Both the position numbers and the translations under genes were made by a program. A DNA stretch of 64,000 nt. Origin: JALORV01 sp963775635 (GTDB lineage: Bacteria; Pseudomonadota; Gammaproteobacteria; Burkholderiales; Burkholderiaceae_F). The notes under the pieces were generated by a model, which ran no database searches, was not told the DNA's origin, and worked only from the letters and a program-made list of their open reading frames with translations. Positions 27,224 through 36,269 of this stretch are shown here, in pieces. Position 1 is the stretch's first letter; each line of letters begins with the position of its first letter. Location of the stretch: positions 1-64,000 of the forward strand of contig CAVZJO010000012.1 of assembly GCA_963775635.1 (NCBI GenBank), read 5' to 3'.

Positions 27224-28804
27224 TCAAGGCGCAGCCACTACGACTTGCGCCATGATCCCGTAGCCTTCGACCTGAGGTGTCCCGTTCCAGCGAAGGACGC
27301 CTGGCTCTACGTCGCTGCCGACGGAAGGGGTGGTCGCAGCTGAATCGTAGACGCCCACATTGAGGGAGTCGTAGGGACCTGTTACACCGATCGGCACGGG
27401 ACCATGAGTTCTCGTGTTGTACGACACGTCAAAGGCAAGCACGTCGTCCGGCAGCATCACGTTCAGCGAACGAAGATCGAACGTGACCGTGGAAGCAAAG
27501 CCGTTGTAGCAGGTCCCGTTCGCAGCTTTCCATCTTCCGCCCGTGCATGTCGGATCGGAGGAGGGTCGGTACGGAATGCTGAAGGTCCGAGTCAGCGTCG
27601 CAAGCAAGTTGCCGCTGCTGTTGTAGATCGTGATGGTGATGGGATGGTTGAACATGGCGTTCGGCGCCGAGGCGCAGTCGGCCGTGAACCATGCTCCGGT
27701 CTGGCAGGCCCAGCTGCTCATCGCAACAGTGATGCTGTGAAGCGTCCGGGGCGAACCAGGCTTCAGGGCGATGCGATCGCCCAAGCTGGTGAGGGATACG
27801 GCCTCGAAGCCGTAGCTGGGCATGTTGGGCGGAAGTGGCGAAAGTGAATCAAATCCCAGGACGGTTTGTGCCGTAACGGCGACCGTCGTGGGTGCGCTGT
27901 CCACCTTGCCGTCGTTCACTATCAGGGTGGCCACGTAGGTGCCGGCGGCGTCGGCGGTGAATGTCGGGCTGGAGGTGGTGGCGCCGCTCAACGAGGCCGC
28001 ACTGCCGATCGGTTTGCTGCTCAAGGTCCACGAATAGGAGAGCGCGTCACCGTTGGCATCCGAGCTGCCGCTGCCGATCAGGGTGACGCTGGAGCCGGCA
28101 ACCACCGACTGTGCGGCGCCGGCATTGGCGATCGGTGCAGCATTGGCGACGGCAGCCGTGAGCGTCACGGTGGAGGACGCACTGTCGACCTGGCCGTCGT
28201 TGACCGTCAGCGCGGCGACGTAGTTGCCAGCGACGTCAGCAGTAAACGTAGGTTTGGCCAACGTGGCGCCGGCCAGGGCCGCCGCACTGCCGGCGGGCTT
28301 GTTGGTGAGGGTCCACGAGTATGTCAGCGGATCGTTATTCGCATCGGAACTCGCGCTGCCATCCAAGGTGACCGTCGTCCCCGTGAGCACGTTCTGTGAG
28401 CTGCCAGCATTTGCAATCGGCGTCGCATTCGCGGTTGCCGCGGTCACAGTGACGCTCGCGGCGTTGCTGTTCAGTGCCCCATCATTGACGACCAAGCTCG
28501 CAACATACGAACCCGCCAGATCCCCAACAAATGTGGGTTTGGCAGAGGTCGGGTCGCTCAGAGCGGCACTGCTACCTTGCGGCTTGCCGGTGAGTGTCCA
28601 TGCAAACTGGATCGAATCCCCGTTCGCGTCGGTGCTGAGGCTCCCGTCAAGTGTGATCACCGTCGAACCGGCGATCACGCTTTGATTGGGTCCGGCATTG
28701 GCAACAGGTGCCACATTAGCCGTCTCTGTAGCCGTCTCTGAACTTACCCCACATGCCGATAGCGCCCCCGCAGCAACAAGCGCCGCAAAAACTGCTTTCA
28801 TCAT
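27224..28804 (-). CDS. PKD-repeat lipoprotein
   Basis: The protein starts MMKAVFAALVAAGALSACGV, with lipobox LSAC, so it is a lipoprotein. Three PKD-like beta domains follow in residues ~30-320. Each has PIANAG..Q..V..G and GSGSSDANGDALSYSWTL-type strands, then TYVATLIVNDG. The C-terminal ~200 residues form a beta-rich domain with cysteine pairs (SSWACQTGAWFTADC, DPTCTGGRWKAANGTC) that look like disulfides. A role in cell-surface or extracellular carbohydrate or protein binding is typical. An upstream ATG at 28816 would add four residues. Confidence 0.75.
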   Translation of the reverse strand: MMKAVFAALVAAGALSACGVSSETATETANVAPVANAGPNQSVIAGSTVITLDGSLSTDANGDSIQFAWTLTGKPQGSSAALSDPTSAKPTFVGDLAGSYVASLVVNDGALNSNAASVTVTAATANATPIANAGSSQNVLTGTTVTLDGSASSDANNDPLTYSWTLTNKPAGSAAALAGATLAKPTFTADVAGNYVAALTVNDGQVDSASSTVTLTAAVANAAPIANAGAAQSVVAGSSVTLIGSGSSDANGDALSYSWTLSSKPIGSAASLSGATTSSPTFTADAAGTYVATLIVNDGKVDSAPTTVAVTAQTVLGFDSLSPLPPNMPSYGFEAVSLTSLGDRIALKPGSPRTLHSITVAMSSWACQTGAWFTADCASAPNAMFNHPITITIYNSSGNLLATLTRTFSIPYRPSSDPTCTGGRWKAANGTCYNGFASTVTFDLRSLNVMLPDDVLAFDVSYNTRTHGPVPIGVTGPYDSLNVGVYDSAATTPSVGSDVEPGVLRWNGTPQVEGYGIMAQVVVAAP

Positions 28805-28816
28805 TCTTCCCTTCAT

Positions 28817-29300
28817 CCCTTGAGCTCGCTGGAGCCGATCGCCGACACCGCTCGATCGGATGCAACCCGCACCCGTTGAACAGATCGGACCGAGGGATTT
28901 TTAGGTGGGACGGCCGCCCGCAGCGCCCGCAATAAAGAGAAGTAAGCAAGGCAAATCGAACAAACAGCGTGTCCGCTTAAGGGGCCTTGGTGGAAGTGTT
29001 CCGTGCCTGCTTTGCCCCTCCATGCCGACCAAGCGTCTCTTTGGAGGACACAGAAAAACTAGCGGCCGCATTGCGGTTCGATATCTGCGAAGTACTGGCG
29101 CGGGCTCAATGAGTTCCTTTGAGGGCCTGCGGTGCAACGAAAGTGGGATAACCAAAGAACTCGCGCTGCCACTTCTCCCTCTAGAGCGTGCGTGATTTTT
29201 GCGTAACACGGCAGTGAACGGCTATGCACGGTAGTGCACGAGACGCAACGGGCGTCCTCGTAACGCTTTGATTTGACTATCTCCTACTGGCTTCGGGCGT
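28817..29300. other. Gap without a convincing gene
   Basis: About 480 bp between the PKD lipoprotein start and the tRNA fragment. It should hold the lipoprotein promoter. Open frames on either strand look like chance frames of GC-rich DNA. Confidence 0.35.
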
Positions 29301-29346
29301 ACTGAAAATCCTTGTGTCGGTGGTTCGATTCCGCCCTTGGCCACCA
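29301..29346 (+). tRNA. 3' fragment of tRNA-Phe (likely att site)
   Basis: The segment has the Phe anticodon loop ACTGAAAATC, a variable loop GTGTC, and the T arm GGTGG-TTCGATT-CCGCC, which pairs fully. It ends with the acceptor 3' strand TTGGCC and ACCA. The matching D arm, 5' acceptor strand and 5' half of the anticodon stem are absent upstream. Such 3' tRNA pieces are left when an integrative element inserts into a tRNA gene. Confidence 0.7.
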
Positions 29347-29385
29347 AAATTTCGCGACACTTGCTCGAGTGGCAGCGGCGCCCGC

Positions 29386-30333
29386 CTAGCGCATGTTGTC
29401 GAATATGCTGCGCTTGATCGTGGAACTGTGGCGCGCAGCGCAAGCGGCATCGCGTGCTGTGCAGCGCTGAACGACCGCCCACAACGAAGGCGCGACGCAT
29501 GTTGCGCCGTCGTAGTAGCCGCGTGCCACCAGCGTCCGATGCAATTCGGGCAGGCGGTAGGACGGTACGGCGGCGGCAAGATGGTGTTCGACGTGGTAGT
29601 TGACACGGTTGGGGGTGACCATCAAGCGCGCCAGCGGTCCGGACAGCGTCGTGCCTACGCTGTCGCGCGGATCAGCCGATAGCGCCTTGCGCACACCGCC
29701 GTGCTCGCTCATGACGCGCAGACGGACGAGCAAGGGAAAGACGAATAGTTGCCCGATCCACCAGCAGGCATACGTCTCCGGCACGCCGCACGCCCACAGC
29801 GCAGCGAACAACGCTACATGCGCGATGACGAATGGCAAGCTCGCGTCGAGACTGAATCCCTTGATCTGAAATGCGATGTTCTTGACACCATTGACGCCGG
29901 ACACGTCGCGCAGGAACTTGCGCGCCATGCTCGCGCGCGTTGCCGGATAGCCTTCGACAAAGGCGAGGTCCGGATCGCGCTCAGTACCCGCCGTCCGGTG
30001 GTGTTCGAGATGGCCTTTGCGGTAGCTCGCGAACGCGAGGTTGGGCAATGCGCCGAACAGCCACTTGCCCGCCCATTCGTTCAGTGCGCGGGACGAGAAG
30101 AATGCGAGATGGCACGCGTCGTGCGCCAGCACGCCCAAGCCTTGCGCTCGGCCTGCCAGCACGATCGAGGCCGCAGCCCAAGCCCACGGATTGCGCCACC
30201 ACGCCGCGAGGGCAAACGCGGCGGCCACCAGTGTGTAATTCACCGCGACCGTCCACCAGGCACGGAGGTCCGAGGTGACGGTGAGGCGTCTCAGTTCATC
30301 CTTGCCGATGGCGGCACTCGCAGACACGGTCAC
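29386..30333 (-). CDS. Fatty acid desaturase family protein
   Basis: The 315-residue membrane protein has the three histidine clusters of membrane di-iron desaturases: HDACH (~residue 71), HLEHH (~108) and HVEHH (~246), with four or so hydrophobic segments between them. It inserts a double bond or hydroxylates an acyl chain or other lipid in the membrane. A GlxA/AraC regulator is divergently encoded with 67 bp between starts, so it probably controls this gene. The C-terminal ~25 residues beyond the barrel-like core are basic and may be a late extension. Confidence 0.8.
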   Translation of the reverse strand: MTVSASAAIGKDELRRLTVTSDLRAWWTVAVNYTLVAAAFALAAWWRNPWAWAAASIVLAGRAQGLGVLAHDACHLAFFSSRALNEWAGKWLFGALPNLAFASYRKGHLEHHRTAGTERDPDLAFVEGYPATRASMARKFLRDVSGVNGVKNIAFQIKGFSLDASLPFVIAHVALFAALWACGVPETYACWWIGQLFVFPLLVRLRVMSEHGGVRKALSADPRDSVGTTLSGPLARLMVTPNRVNYHVEHHLAAAVPSYRLPELHRTLVARGYYDGATCVAPSLWAVVQRCTARDAACAARHSSTIKRSIFDNMR

Positions 30334-30400
30334 TCCTTTGGCGCATCAGGCCAACATCATGCGGGACGAAGCGCGATCGCGAGCCGTACAATTCAGCCAA

Positions 30401-31417
30401 ATGGCATCCGATTCCGGCCATGCTCGCGCCACCCGCGTTTCCATCTATGTCGATGAGGATTGCTGGCTAGGAAGCGTCCACCTGATGCGCGAGGTTCTGG
30501 TAGTCGCCGGCACGCTCCAGCGCGGCGGCCGAGCGTTGCGCGCGCAACCCATGTTCGAGGTCCAGCTCGTTGGGCCGACGCGTGCGCCCGTCGTTTCATT
30601 CACCGGGACGCCTGTGCATCCTGACCGCGGGCTGCGCGGCGCAGTACCTGGCGAAGCCGTCATCGTGCCTGCCTTCTATTTCGCGGAGCCAACGCGCGCC
30701 CGCGTGAGCGGGGTGTTCAAGCGTTGGATCGCGCGGGCCGAACAGGCCGGTGCCATCATCGTGGCGGTGACCGGTGGCGTGCGCCTGCTTGCCGAGGCCG
30801 GCCTGTTGCAAGGACGCGAGGTGGCCTGCAACCCCGCCGACGGGCCAGTCCTGCGCAAGCACTATCCAGGCATCAGCTGCCGACCGGAGGCTCCGCTGGT
30901 GATCGATGGACGCATCGTCACTGCATCCAGCGTCAACCCTGCGATCGACGCATGCGTGTTTCTGGTTAACCGTTTCCACGGGGAGAAAGCGGCGAACAAG
31001 CTCGCCCGCTATGCCAATTCGGTCCAACAGCCGACCTTCGAACACCTTGCGTTGGCAACGGCACCTTGGAAGCAGCATGCCGACCAGCGCATCCGCCAGG
31101 CTCAGACATACATCGAGCGCCAGTTCAGGCACGACCTGTCGGTATCTGACGTGGCATCGCGCGTGGCGATGAGCGAGCGTAATTTCACCCGCCGCTTCCG
31201 GGCTGCCGCTGGCCTCTCCCCAGCGCGCTACCTCACGAAATGCCGCATCGAGCACGCCCGCCAACTGCTGGAGTTCGAGCACCTACCCGTGCTGACCGTC
31301 GCGATGCGGTGCGGCTTTCGCGACGAAAATGCCTTCCGCCGCAGCTTCCGCCACCTTTGCGGCGTCACTCCCTCCGCGTACCGCGCCGCGGCCGGGGCTG
31401 GTGATCGCAACAAATAA
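30401..31417 (+). CDS. GlxA/AraC-family transcriptional regulator
   Basis: The 338-residue protein has a DJ-1/PfpI-like N-terminal domain (RVSIYVDEDCWLGSVHLMRE, VIVPAFYF, IIVAVTGGVRLLAEAGLLQG) and a C-terminal AraC domain with two helix-turn-helix motifs. The nucleophile-elbow position has VTGGV rather than the usual Cys, so it probably does not catalyse but senses. ATG 30401 gives the family N-terminus; the frame opens earlier. Its C-terminal part was copied to 18501-18938. Divergent from the desaturase gene, its likely target. Confidence 0.8.
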   Translation: MASDSGHARATRVSIYVDEDCWLGSVHLMREVLVVAGTLQRGGRALRAQPMFEVQLVGPTRAPVVSFTGTPVHPDRGLRGAVPGEAVIVPAFYFAEPTRARVSGVFKRWIARAEQAGAIIVAVTGGVRLLAEAGLLQGREVACNPADGPVLRKHYPGISCRPEAPLVIDGRIVTASSVNPAIDACVFLVNRFHGEKAANKLARYANSVQQPTFEHLALATAPWKQHADQRIRQAQTYIERQFRHDLSVSDVASRVAMSERNFTRRFRAAAGLSPARYLTKCRIEHARQLLEFEHLPVLTVAMRCGFRDENAFRRSFRHLCGVTPSAYRAAAGAGDRNK

Positions 31418-31429
31418 ACATCGTCGCAA
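30980..31429 (+). repeat. Segment duplicated at 18501-18950
   Basis: The offset between copies is constant (12,479 bp) across the whole stretch, with only scattered substitutions and no gaps. It covers the last ~146 codons of the regulator and about 12 bp after the stop. Confidence 0.75.
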
Positions 31430-31496
31430 AACGCTTCGGACGCGTCGAAAGGCGTGAAGCAAGGCCCATTGCGGGATACCGCCAGGAGACTGACCA

Positions 31497-32408
31497 ATGC
31501 CGGACTTCAGCACCCTCAGCATCAACAAGGATCCGCAACATCTGCGCATTGCCCGTTTGCGCCTGAACCGACCGGAGCGACTCAACGCGATCACCGATGA
31601 GATGCCCCGCCAGATTCGGGCCGCTGTGGAGTGGGCCAATGACGACGACGAGGTCCACGTCATCATCGTCGAGGGCGCCGGTAAGGGGTTCTGCGGCGGC
31701 TACGATTTAGCCGCCAGCGCCGAGAGTCACATTGAGCATCCCTGCCAGCAGGAAAGTACCCCGTGGGATGCGATGCTCGATTACGGCCGCATGAAGCGCA
31801 ACACCGAAGACTTCATGAGTCTGTGGCGCAGTGCTAAGCCCACCATCGCCAAGGTGCACGGTGCAGCCGTGGCCGGCGGTAGCGACATAGCGCTGTGCTG
31901 CGATCTGCTAGTGATGGCCGAGGACGCCCGCATCGGTTACATGCCGACGCGAGTGTGGGGCTGCCCGACGACGGCGATGTGGACCTACCGACTCGGCCCG
32001 ACACGGGCCAAGCAGTTGATGTTCACCGGTGACGTGATCGATGGCCGCACGGCGGCCGACTGGGGCCTGGCCAATCTGGCGGTCCCGTCAACGGATTTGG
32101 ACGCCGCGACTATGAAGCTGGCCGAGCGCATCGCCGGCGTGCCGCGCGGCCAGCTCGCCATGCACAAGCTGGTGGTCAACCAGGTGCTGCTGACCATGGG
32201 GCTGGAGCAGAGCCAGTCGCTGGCCACGGTGTTCGACGGCATTACCCGCCACAGCCCAGAAGGCCTGTGGTTCCGGCGCTATGCCCAGCAGCACGGTTTC
32301 AAGGCGGCGGTGCAATGGCGCGACAGTGGGCAACCGATCCCGGAGGGCGACGAGGCGCGCGCCTTGATCCGCGAGCTCGAGGCAAGTCGAGTGGACCGAA
32401 ATGGGTGA
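31497..32408 (+). CDS. Enoyl-CoA hydratase/isomerase (crotonase) family protein
   Basis: The 303-residue protein has the crotonase fold: LNRPERLNAITDEM at the N-terminus, oxyanion-hole loops EGAGKGFCGGYDLA and HGAAVAGGSDIALCCDL, and then IGYMPTRVWGCPTT in the acid/base region. The exact reaction (hydration, isomerisation or hydrolysis of acyl-CoA) cannot be read from the sequence. ATG follows AGGAGACTGACC. It stands alone after the AraC-type regulator, which is 79 bp upstream in the same direction. Confidence 0.85.
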   Translation: MPDFSTLSINKDPQHLRIARLRLNRPERLNAITDEMPRQIRAAVEWANDDDEVHVIIVEGAGKGFCGGYDLAASAESHIEHPCQQESTPWDAMLDYGRMKRNTEDFMSLWRSAKPTIAKVHGAAVAGGSDIALCCDLLVMAEDARIGYMPTRVWGCPTTAMWTYRLGPTRAKQLMFTGDVIDGRTAADWGLANLAVPSTDLDAATMKLAERIAGVPRGQLAMHKLVVNQVLLTMGLEQSQSLATVFDGITRHSPEGLWFRRYAQQHGFKAAVQWRDSGQPIPEGDEARALIRELEASRVDRNG

Positions 32409-32534
32409 GCCCGCAGTTCGGCCGTGAAGGCGCCTTCATGTGAGAAAGCGGTTACCCGACAGCACGGAAGCAGGCGTGTTCGCGTCTCGACGCAAACGGC
32501 TAAGCGCCTAGTGCTTGCGCGGTCGGCCAATGGC

Positions 32535-33113
32535 CTAAATTTGGATGTCGACGCTGGCCTGTCGGTCGGGTGCAGACGGCCCACGCTTGAACGGGTCGCG
32601 CGGTACGCCAGAGACACCGGTCGCGTGTTCCTTCACCAGCACGCTCTTGTACTTGAGCCGCGCGATGACTGAAGCTTCGCCGAGCGCGACCACCTCGATC
32701 CGCCCCTCGCTCGCGGCGAGGGTCGCGCTTTGAATGTCTGCGACGATCTCGAGCGTCAGCGTCAGCGGGGGCAGTGCCCGCTGCGCCATGCTGCTGTCGA
32801 GGACAACGCGCGACGTCGAAGCGATTGTGTGCCGGTCGAGGTTGACGAGCGCCGGTGGCCCCTGCACCAGCGCGCTCAGCTGTACCGCAGTGCTCACCGC
32901 TGGCACCCTGGCCCACCCTTGTGCGAGCACGTCGAAGATGTCGACTTCGAGCGCGTGGTTCAGCTCTTCGGCGGCGCGCTTGGCGTTAGCGCCGCGCAGT
33001 CGATCGAGCACTCGCGCAACGGCCGGCTCGTCCAAGCTCTGCACGAACAGCGCCGTCTCGACGTCATCGCCGGTAATCTCGATGGGCGCGCGCAGCCTGA
33101 CGTCGTTATGCAT
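32535..33113 (-). CDS. Hypothetical protein with OB/DUF-like beta content
   Basis: The 192-residue protein starts MHNDVRLRAPIEITGDDVET and has no signal peptide or membrane segment. Alternating strands appear (SRVVLDSSMAQ, LTLTLEIVADI, GRIEVVALGEASVIARLKYK). The start ATG overlaps the stop of the upstream gene (ATGCATAA), so the two are coupled. The OB-like description is only a guess from strand pattern; no family was recognised. Confidence 0.55.
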   Translation of the reverse strand: MHNDVRLRAPIEITGDDVETALFVQSLDEPAVARVLDRLRGANAKRAAEELNHALEVDIFDVLAQGWARVPAVSTAVQLSALVQGPPALVNLDRHTIASTSRVVLDSSMAQRALPPLTLTLEIVADIQSATLAASEGRIEVVALGEASVIARLKYKSVLVKEHATGVSGVPRDPFKRGPSAPDRQASVDIQI

Positions 33114-33922
33114 GGTGGTCGCTCGAATGCTCGATCGCGACTTCATCGCCGTCGGGAAGAGCGGCGAACACGATCGTTGTTTCGCCCGGATCCAGACGCG
33201 CAGCGAATCTGATTTCAGGCGCCGCGCCAGTATCTGAGAGGCCGCCGGCGCTGGTTTCGACCGGCTGCGGATGCTGAGACAGCGTCGGCGGCGCGGCATT
33301 TTCGGCAGCCGCCAGCTCGCGGCGTAGCAGCCACTGGCGCATCATCAGTGCGCCGAACAACAGACCGAGCAACACGCCAGCGCCAAGGATCGAGCGCAGC
33401 GTTTGCCGAGAACGCGATCGGAAATCGACCGCGTTGTTCAGGCGGAACGGTCGGCTCGGAGGCAGGCACTGGGGCGGCCGCCAATGCAGCCATAGAGTCC
33501 GTTGCAGGCGCCGGCGTAGACGAGGCTTCAGCCGCGGTGGCCGGCGCCGTGACCACTTCTAATTTCTGCAGCGCGGGAGCCGAGTCGCCGGAAGCATCGG
33601 GCTCGGATTGCGTAGAAGCTCTCGCTCGCGCTGCAGTCTTGTTGGTCTCCGCGCGCTTGCGGCCGTCTCTGATGTTCGCGCTGATTTCGCGCGGAACGCG
33701 AACCATTGTTCCGTCCGACAGGCTCACCGTGACGGCGGACGACGCGGCGGCGGCGTCCTTCGTCGCTGCATCATCCGGCGCGGCATCACGGCAGGCACCG
33801 GCTTCCCGTACACGCTCGCGCACCTCGGGCGCAACCGAGGCGCATGGAAACGACTGTGCTGTGGCCGCGGTCGCGCCTAGCAACCAGGTCGCGCTCAGCA
33901 GCCATGAAGTTTTGGCTCGCAT
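33106..33922 (-). CDS. Secreted/membrane protein with Ala/Pro-rich linker, frameshifted
   Basis: From ATG 33922 the product starts MRAKTSWLLSATWLLGATAA, a signal peptide. A short domain follows (VTVSLSDGTMVRVPREISAN), then an Ala/Pro/Thr-rich linker. Near 33450 the frame changes by the equivalent of one extra base. It continues as RSILGAGVLLGLLFGALMMR, a transmembrane helix, then a short tail to SSDHHA. The arrangement (exported domain, linker, single helix) resembles FimV-type proteins, but no LysM or peptidoglycan-binding motif was confirmed. Coupled to the 32535 gene. Confidence 0.5.
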
Positions 33923-33952
33923 CTTGGCTTTCTGTCGGTTGCGAGCAAGCAA

Positions 33953-34390
33953 TTTGCGGGCCTTGGCGAGGTCGCTACTCGGCGATTCGTGTGACCAAGC
34001 GAAGTGAATGACTGCTTTCCGTCCCGCGGGATTTCCGCTTTAGCGTCGTCTGACCTCTGCCGCGAGCTAGAAATCCCTAATGGAGCGGAAGACGTTTCAC
34101 GACCGCATGGCGACTTTTCCCATAGGCGTTGGCAGGCTTGTCGATTTCGTGTGGTGCTCAGTCACTAGGCGAAGGCTTGGTCATCGATATCCGCCGCGGC
34201 GATTCCGACCGCGACCGTTATTGCAGGCGGTCCTGCCTCGAGCTGTCCGACGCTGCTAGATTGCGGCGTTCGCTCAACGACCGGCTCACCCGCGTTCAAG
34301 GACAGGCCGCTGAAGGAGCGCTTTGGATTGTGTCCGTGGGGGTTGTACTTCATCGAAGTGAAGGCGGTCTGACGGAAGGGCGCTCTCGCC
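33953..34390. other. Divergent gap without a convincing gene
   Basis: About 440 bp between divergent genes. A minus-strand frame (34165-34494) begins MNHQASATAMGTNNIRNSAM and overlaps the next gene's start, and looks spurious. Promoters for both flanking genes should lie here. Confidence 0.3.
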
Positions 34391-36088
34391 ATGGCGAGCG
34401 ACACCGAAATCACGTCGACGCAGTGGGCAGCGGTCATCGCGCTGTTCCTGATGTTGTTGGTTCCCATCGCAGTTGCGCTCGCCTGGTGGTTCAAGCGCCG
34501 CTATGCAAGCGCGATCGTGCGCTTGCAGGCGAGTTCCGCAAGATCGCCGAACGAGGCCGCGGCTGCGAGAGCTGATACTGCACTGGACGTCCCAAATTCG
34601 ACCGCCCCGCCGCTGACCGTCCAACTGGTTCCTGCTGCGTCGACGAGCGTAGGCGAAGACGATCCGACGAAGGCACCACGACGCCTTCGGCGCCGTGTGC
34701 TGCTCGCACAGTTCGCTGCCGGCACGATCTATTGGATCGGCCTGCTGTTGATCGTGATCGTCGGGTTTGCCATCTACGGCGCGGTCACGCATAGCGATCC
34801 GTCACCCGAGCCAGACGCCGACTGGGTCTCGTCGTTGGCTTTGTTGGCCATGGTCCTGGTGCCACCGCTGTTGGCCTGGGCGTTGCAGGCTGGCACGCGC
34901 GAAGCGGTCGCCTGGTGGATCGTTGTAGCGGGTTCCGTTGCTCTCGGAGCCGGGCTGGCGCAGATAGGTCAAGGTCCGATCGCGGCGCTCGCCGTTCCCG
35001 CGTCGCTGGCCGCTCTGGGGCTCATGCTGACCGCGTTCTTGCGGCCGTCAGTTCGCGGGGCGGGTCCTCCACTCGTAGCCGCGATGACCGTGGCCTTCCT
35101 GGTGTTCTCCACCTTTTCGATGATTGCGGTGGCGCTCGACGACAGCAGCAGCGAGGACGCGAGCACGTGGCTCGAAATCCTCGTGGCGATCGGACTACTG
35201 CTCGCAGTAGGGGCGATTTCGTTCTGGGTCGGGTGGCGCATGCTGCTGCGGATCTCGCGGCGTTACACGCAGAAGCGCTTCAGCGAACTCCAGCTCGCAC
35301 TGGGGTCGTACTGGGGCGTGATGACACTTTTCGTTCTGATGGCGGTTCTGTTCCTCGCGTTCGAGGAGAAGACCGGAGGAGCGATGGAGTGGGTGGGCCT
35401 CGTGATCGTCGTGTGGTGGCTCGTATGGCGCGTCGCGCAGCGCCTCGCGTTGCGCTGGGCTGTCCGGCGAGCCGCACCCGCGCGCCCGCCGCTGCTGGTG
35501 CTGCGGGTTTTCAAACCCTCGAATCGTTCGGAAGCGTTCATGGATCGCCTTCTCGCGCGCTGGCGGTTCGCCGCGCCCGTCTGGATGATCGCCGGCCCCG
35601 ATCTCGCTGGCGCGCTGATGGAGCCGGACGAGTTCTTTGCCTATCTTCAAAGAAAGCTCGGCGATCGCTTCATCAGCGACGCGGCGCAGATCCCGGAGAG
35701 GATCGCTGCGCTCGATGGCGGGCGAGATCCGGACGGTCGATTCCGCGTCAGCGAGCTTTTTTGCGCCAACACCACGTGGAAGCAGACGGTGCTGGCGATG
35801 ATCGAGCACGCGGGCGAGATCCTGCTCGACTTGCGCGAGTACTCGGCGAGTCGCACCGGAACGCACTATGAACTGCAGGAATTGTTACGCCGCGCTCCGC
35901 TCGAGCGCGTGCTGTTCCTGACCGATGAAGCGGGCGATGCGCCACAATTGCGCGCGGCCATTACCGATGCATGGCAGGCGGTCGGGCGCCGGGCCGATCA
36001 GACCGTGCGAATCGTGCAACTGAAGAGCGAATCGGACGCCGAGCTCGACGGCCTGTTTCGCCTTGCCGCCCGCGCTGACGGCGCGTGA
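34391..36088 (+). CDS. Polytopic membrane protein with uncharacterised C-terminal cytosolic domain
   Basis: The 565-residue protein has one N-terminal and about seven further hydrophobic segments to residue ~360. The last ~200 residues form a soluble domain: PLLVLRVFKPSNRSEAFMDR, APVWMIAGPDLAGALMEPDE, VSELFCANTTWKQTVLAM, then EILLDLREYSASRTGTHYEL and RVLFLTDEAGDAP. Alternating strands and helices with an acidic DLRE and a late TDEAGD suggest a Rossmann-like or TIR-like fold; that is inference only. Such a membrane-plus-nucleotide-binding plan is seen in signalling or defence effectors. ATG follows GGAAGGGCG. Confidence 0.6.
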   Translation: MASDTEITSTQWAAVIALFLMLLVPIAVALAWWFKRRYASAIVRLQASSARSPNEAAAARADTALDVPNSTAPPLTVQLVPAASTSVGEDDPTKAPRRLRRRVLLAQFAAGTIYWIGLLLIVIVGFAIYGAVTHSDPSPEPDADWVSSLALLAMVLVPPLLAWALQAGTREAVAWWIVVAGSVALGAGLAQIGQGPIAALAVPASLAALGLMLTAFLRPSVRGAGPPLVAAMTVAFLVFSTFSMIAVALDDSSSEDASTWLEILVAIGLLLAVGAISFWVGWRMLLRISRRYTQKRFSELQLALGSYWGVMTLFVLMAVLFLAFEEKTGGAMEWVGLVIVVWWLVWRVAQRLALRWAVRRAAPARPPLLVLRVFKPSNRSEAFMDRLLARWRFAAPVWMIAGPDLAGALMEPDEFFAYLQRKLGDRFISDAAQIPERIAALDGGRDPDGRFRVSELFCANTTWKQTVLAMIEHAGEILLDLREYSASRTGTHYELQELLRRAPLERVLFLTDEAGDAPQLRAAITDAWQAVGRRADQTVRIVQLKSESDAELDGLFRLAARADGA

Positions 36089-36095
36089 ACCGGCG

Positions 36096-36266
36096 TCACG
36101 GCGCCTTCCGCCGCGCCGGCGACTTTGACGAGCGACGGACGAGCACGCCGTTGAGGACGATCTCCGTTACATGCTCGACATACCGGAGCGCTTCGATGGA
36201 CGTCAGGCGACGTAGCGGCGTGTCAGGGTCCAGCGTCAGCTTGTTGGTCGGGAGATTCAGGAGATA
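36096..36266 (-). pseudogene. Possible TetR-family C-terminal remnant
   Basis: The minus strand reads NLPTNKLTLDPDTPLRRLTS, then IEALRYVEHVTEIVLNGVLV and a stop. The pattern resembles the last helices of TetR regulators next to CoA-transferase genes. The helix-turn-helix is absent and the frame upstream overlaps the CoA-transferase start. Weak assignment. Confidence 0.3.
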
Positions 36267-36269
36267 GCG

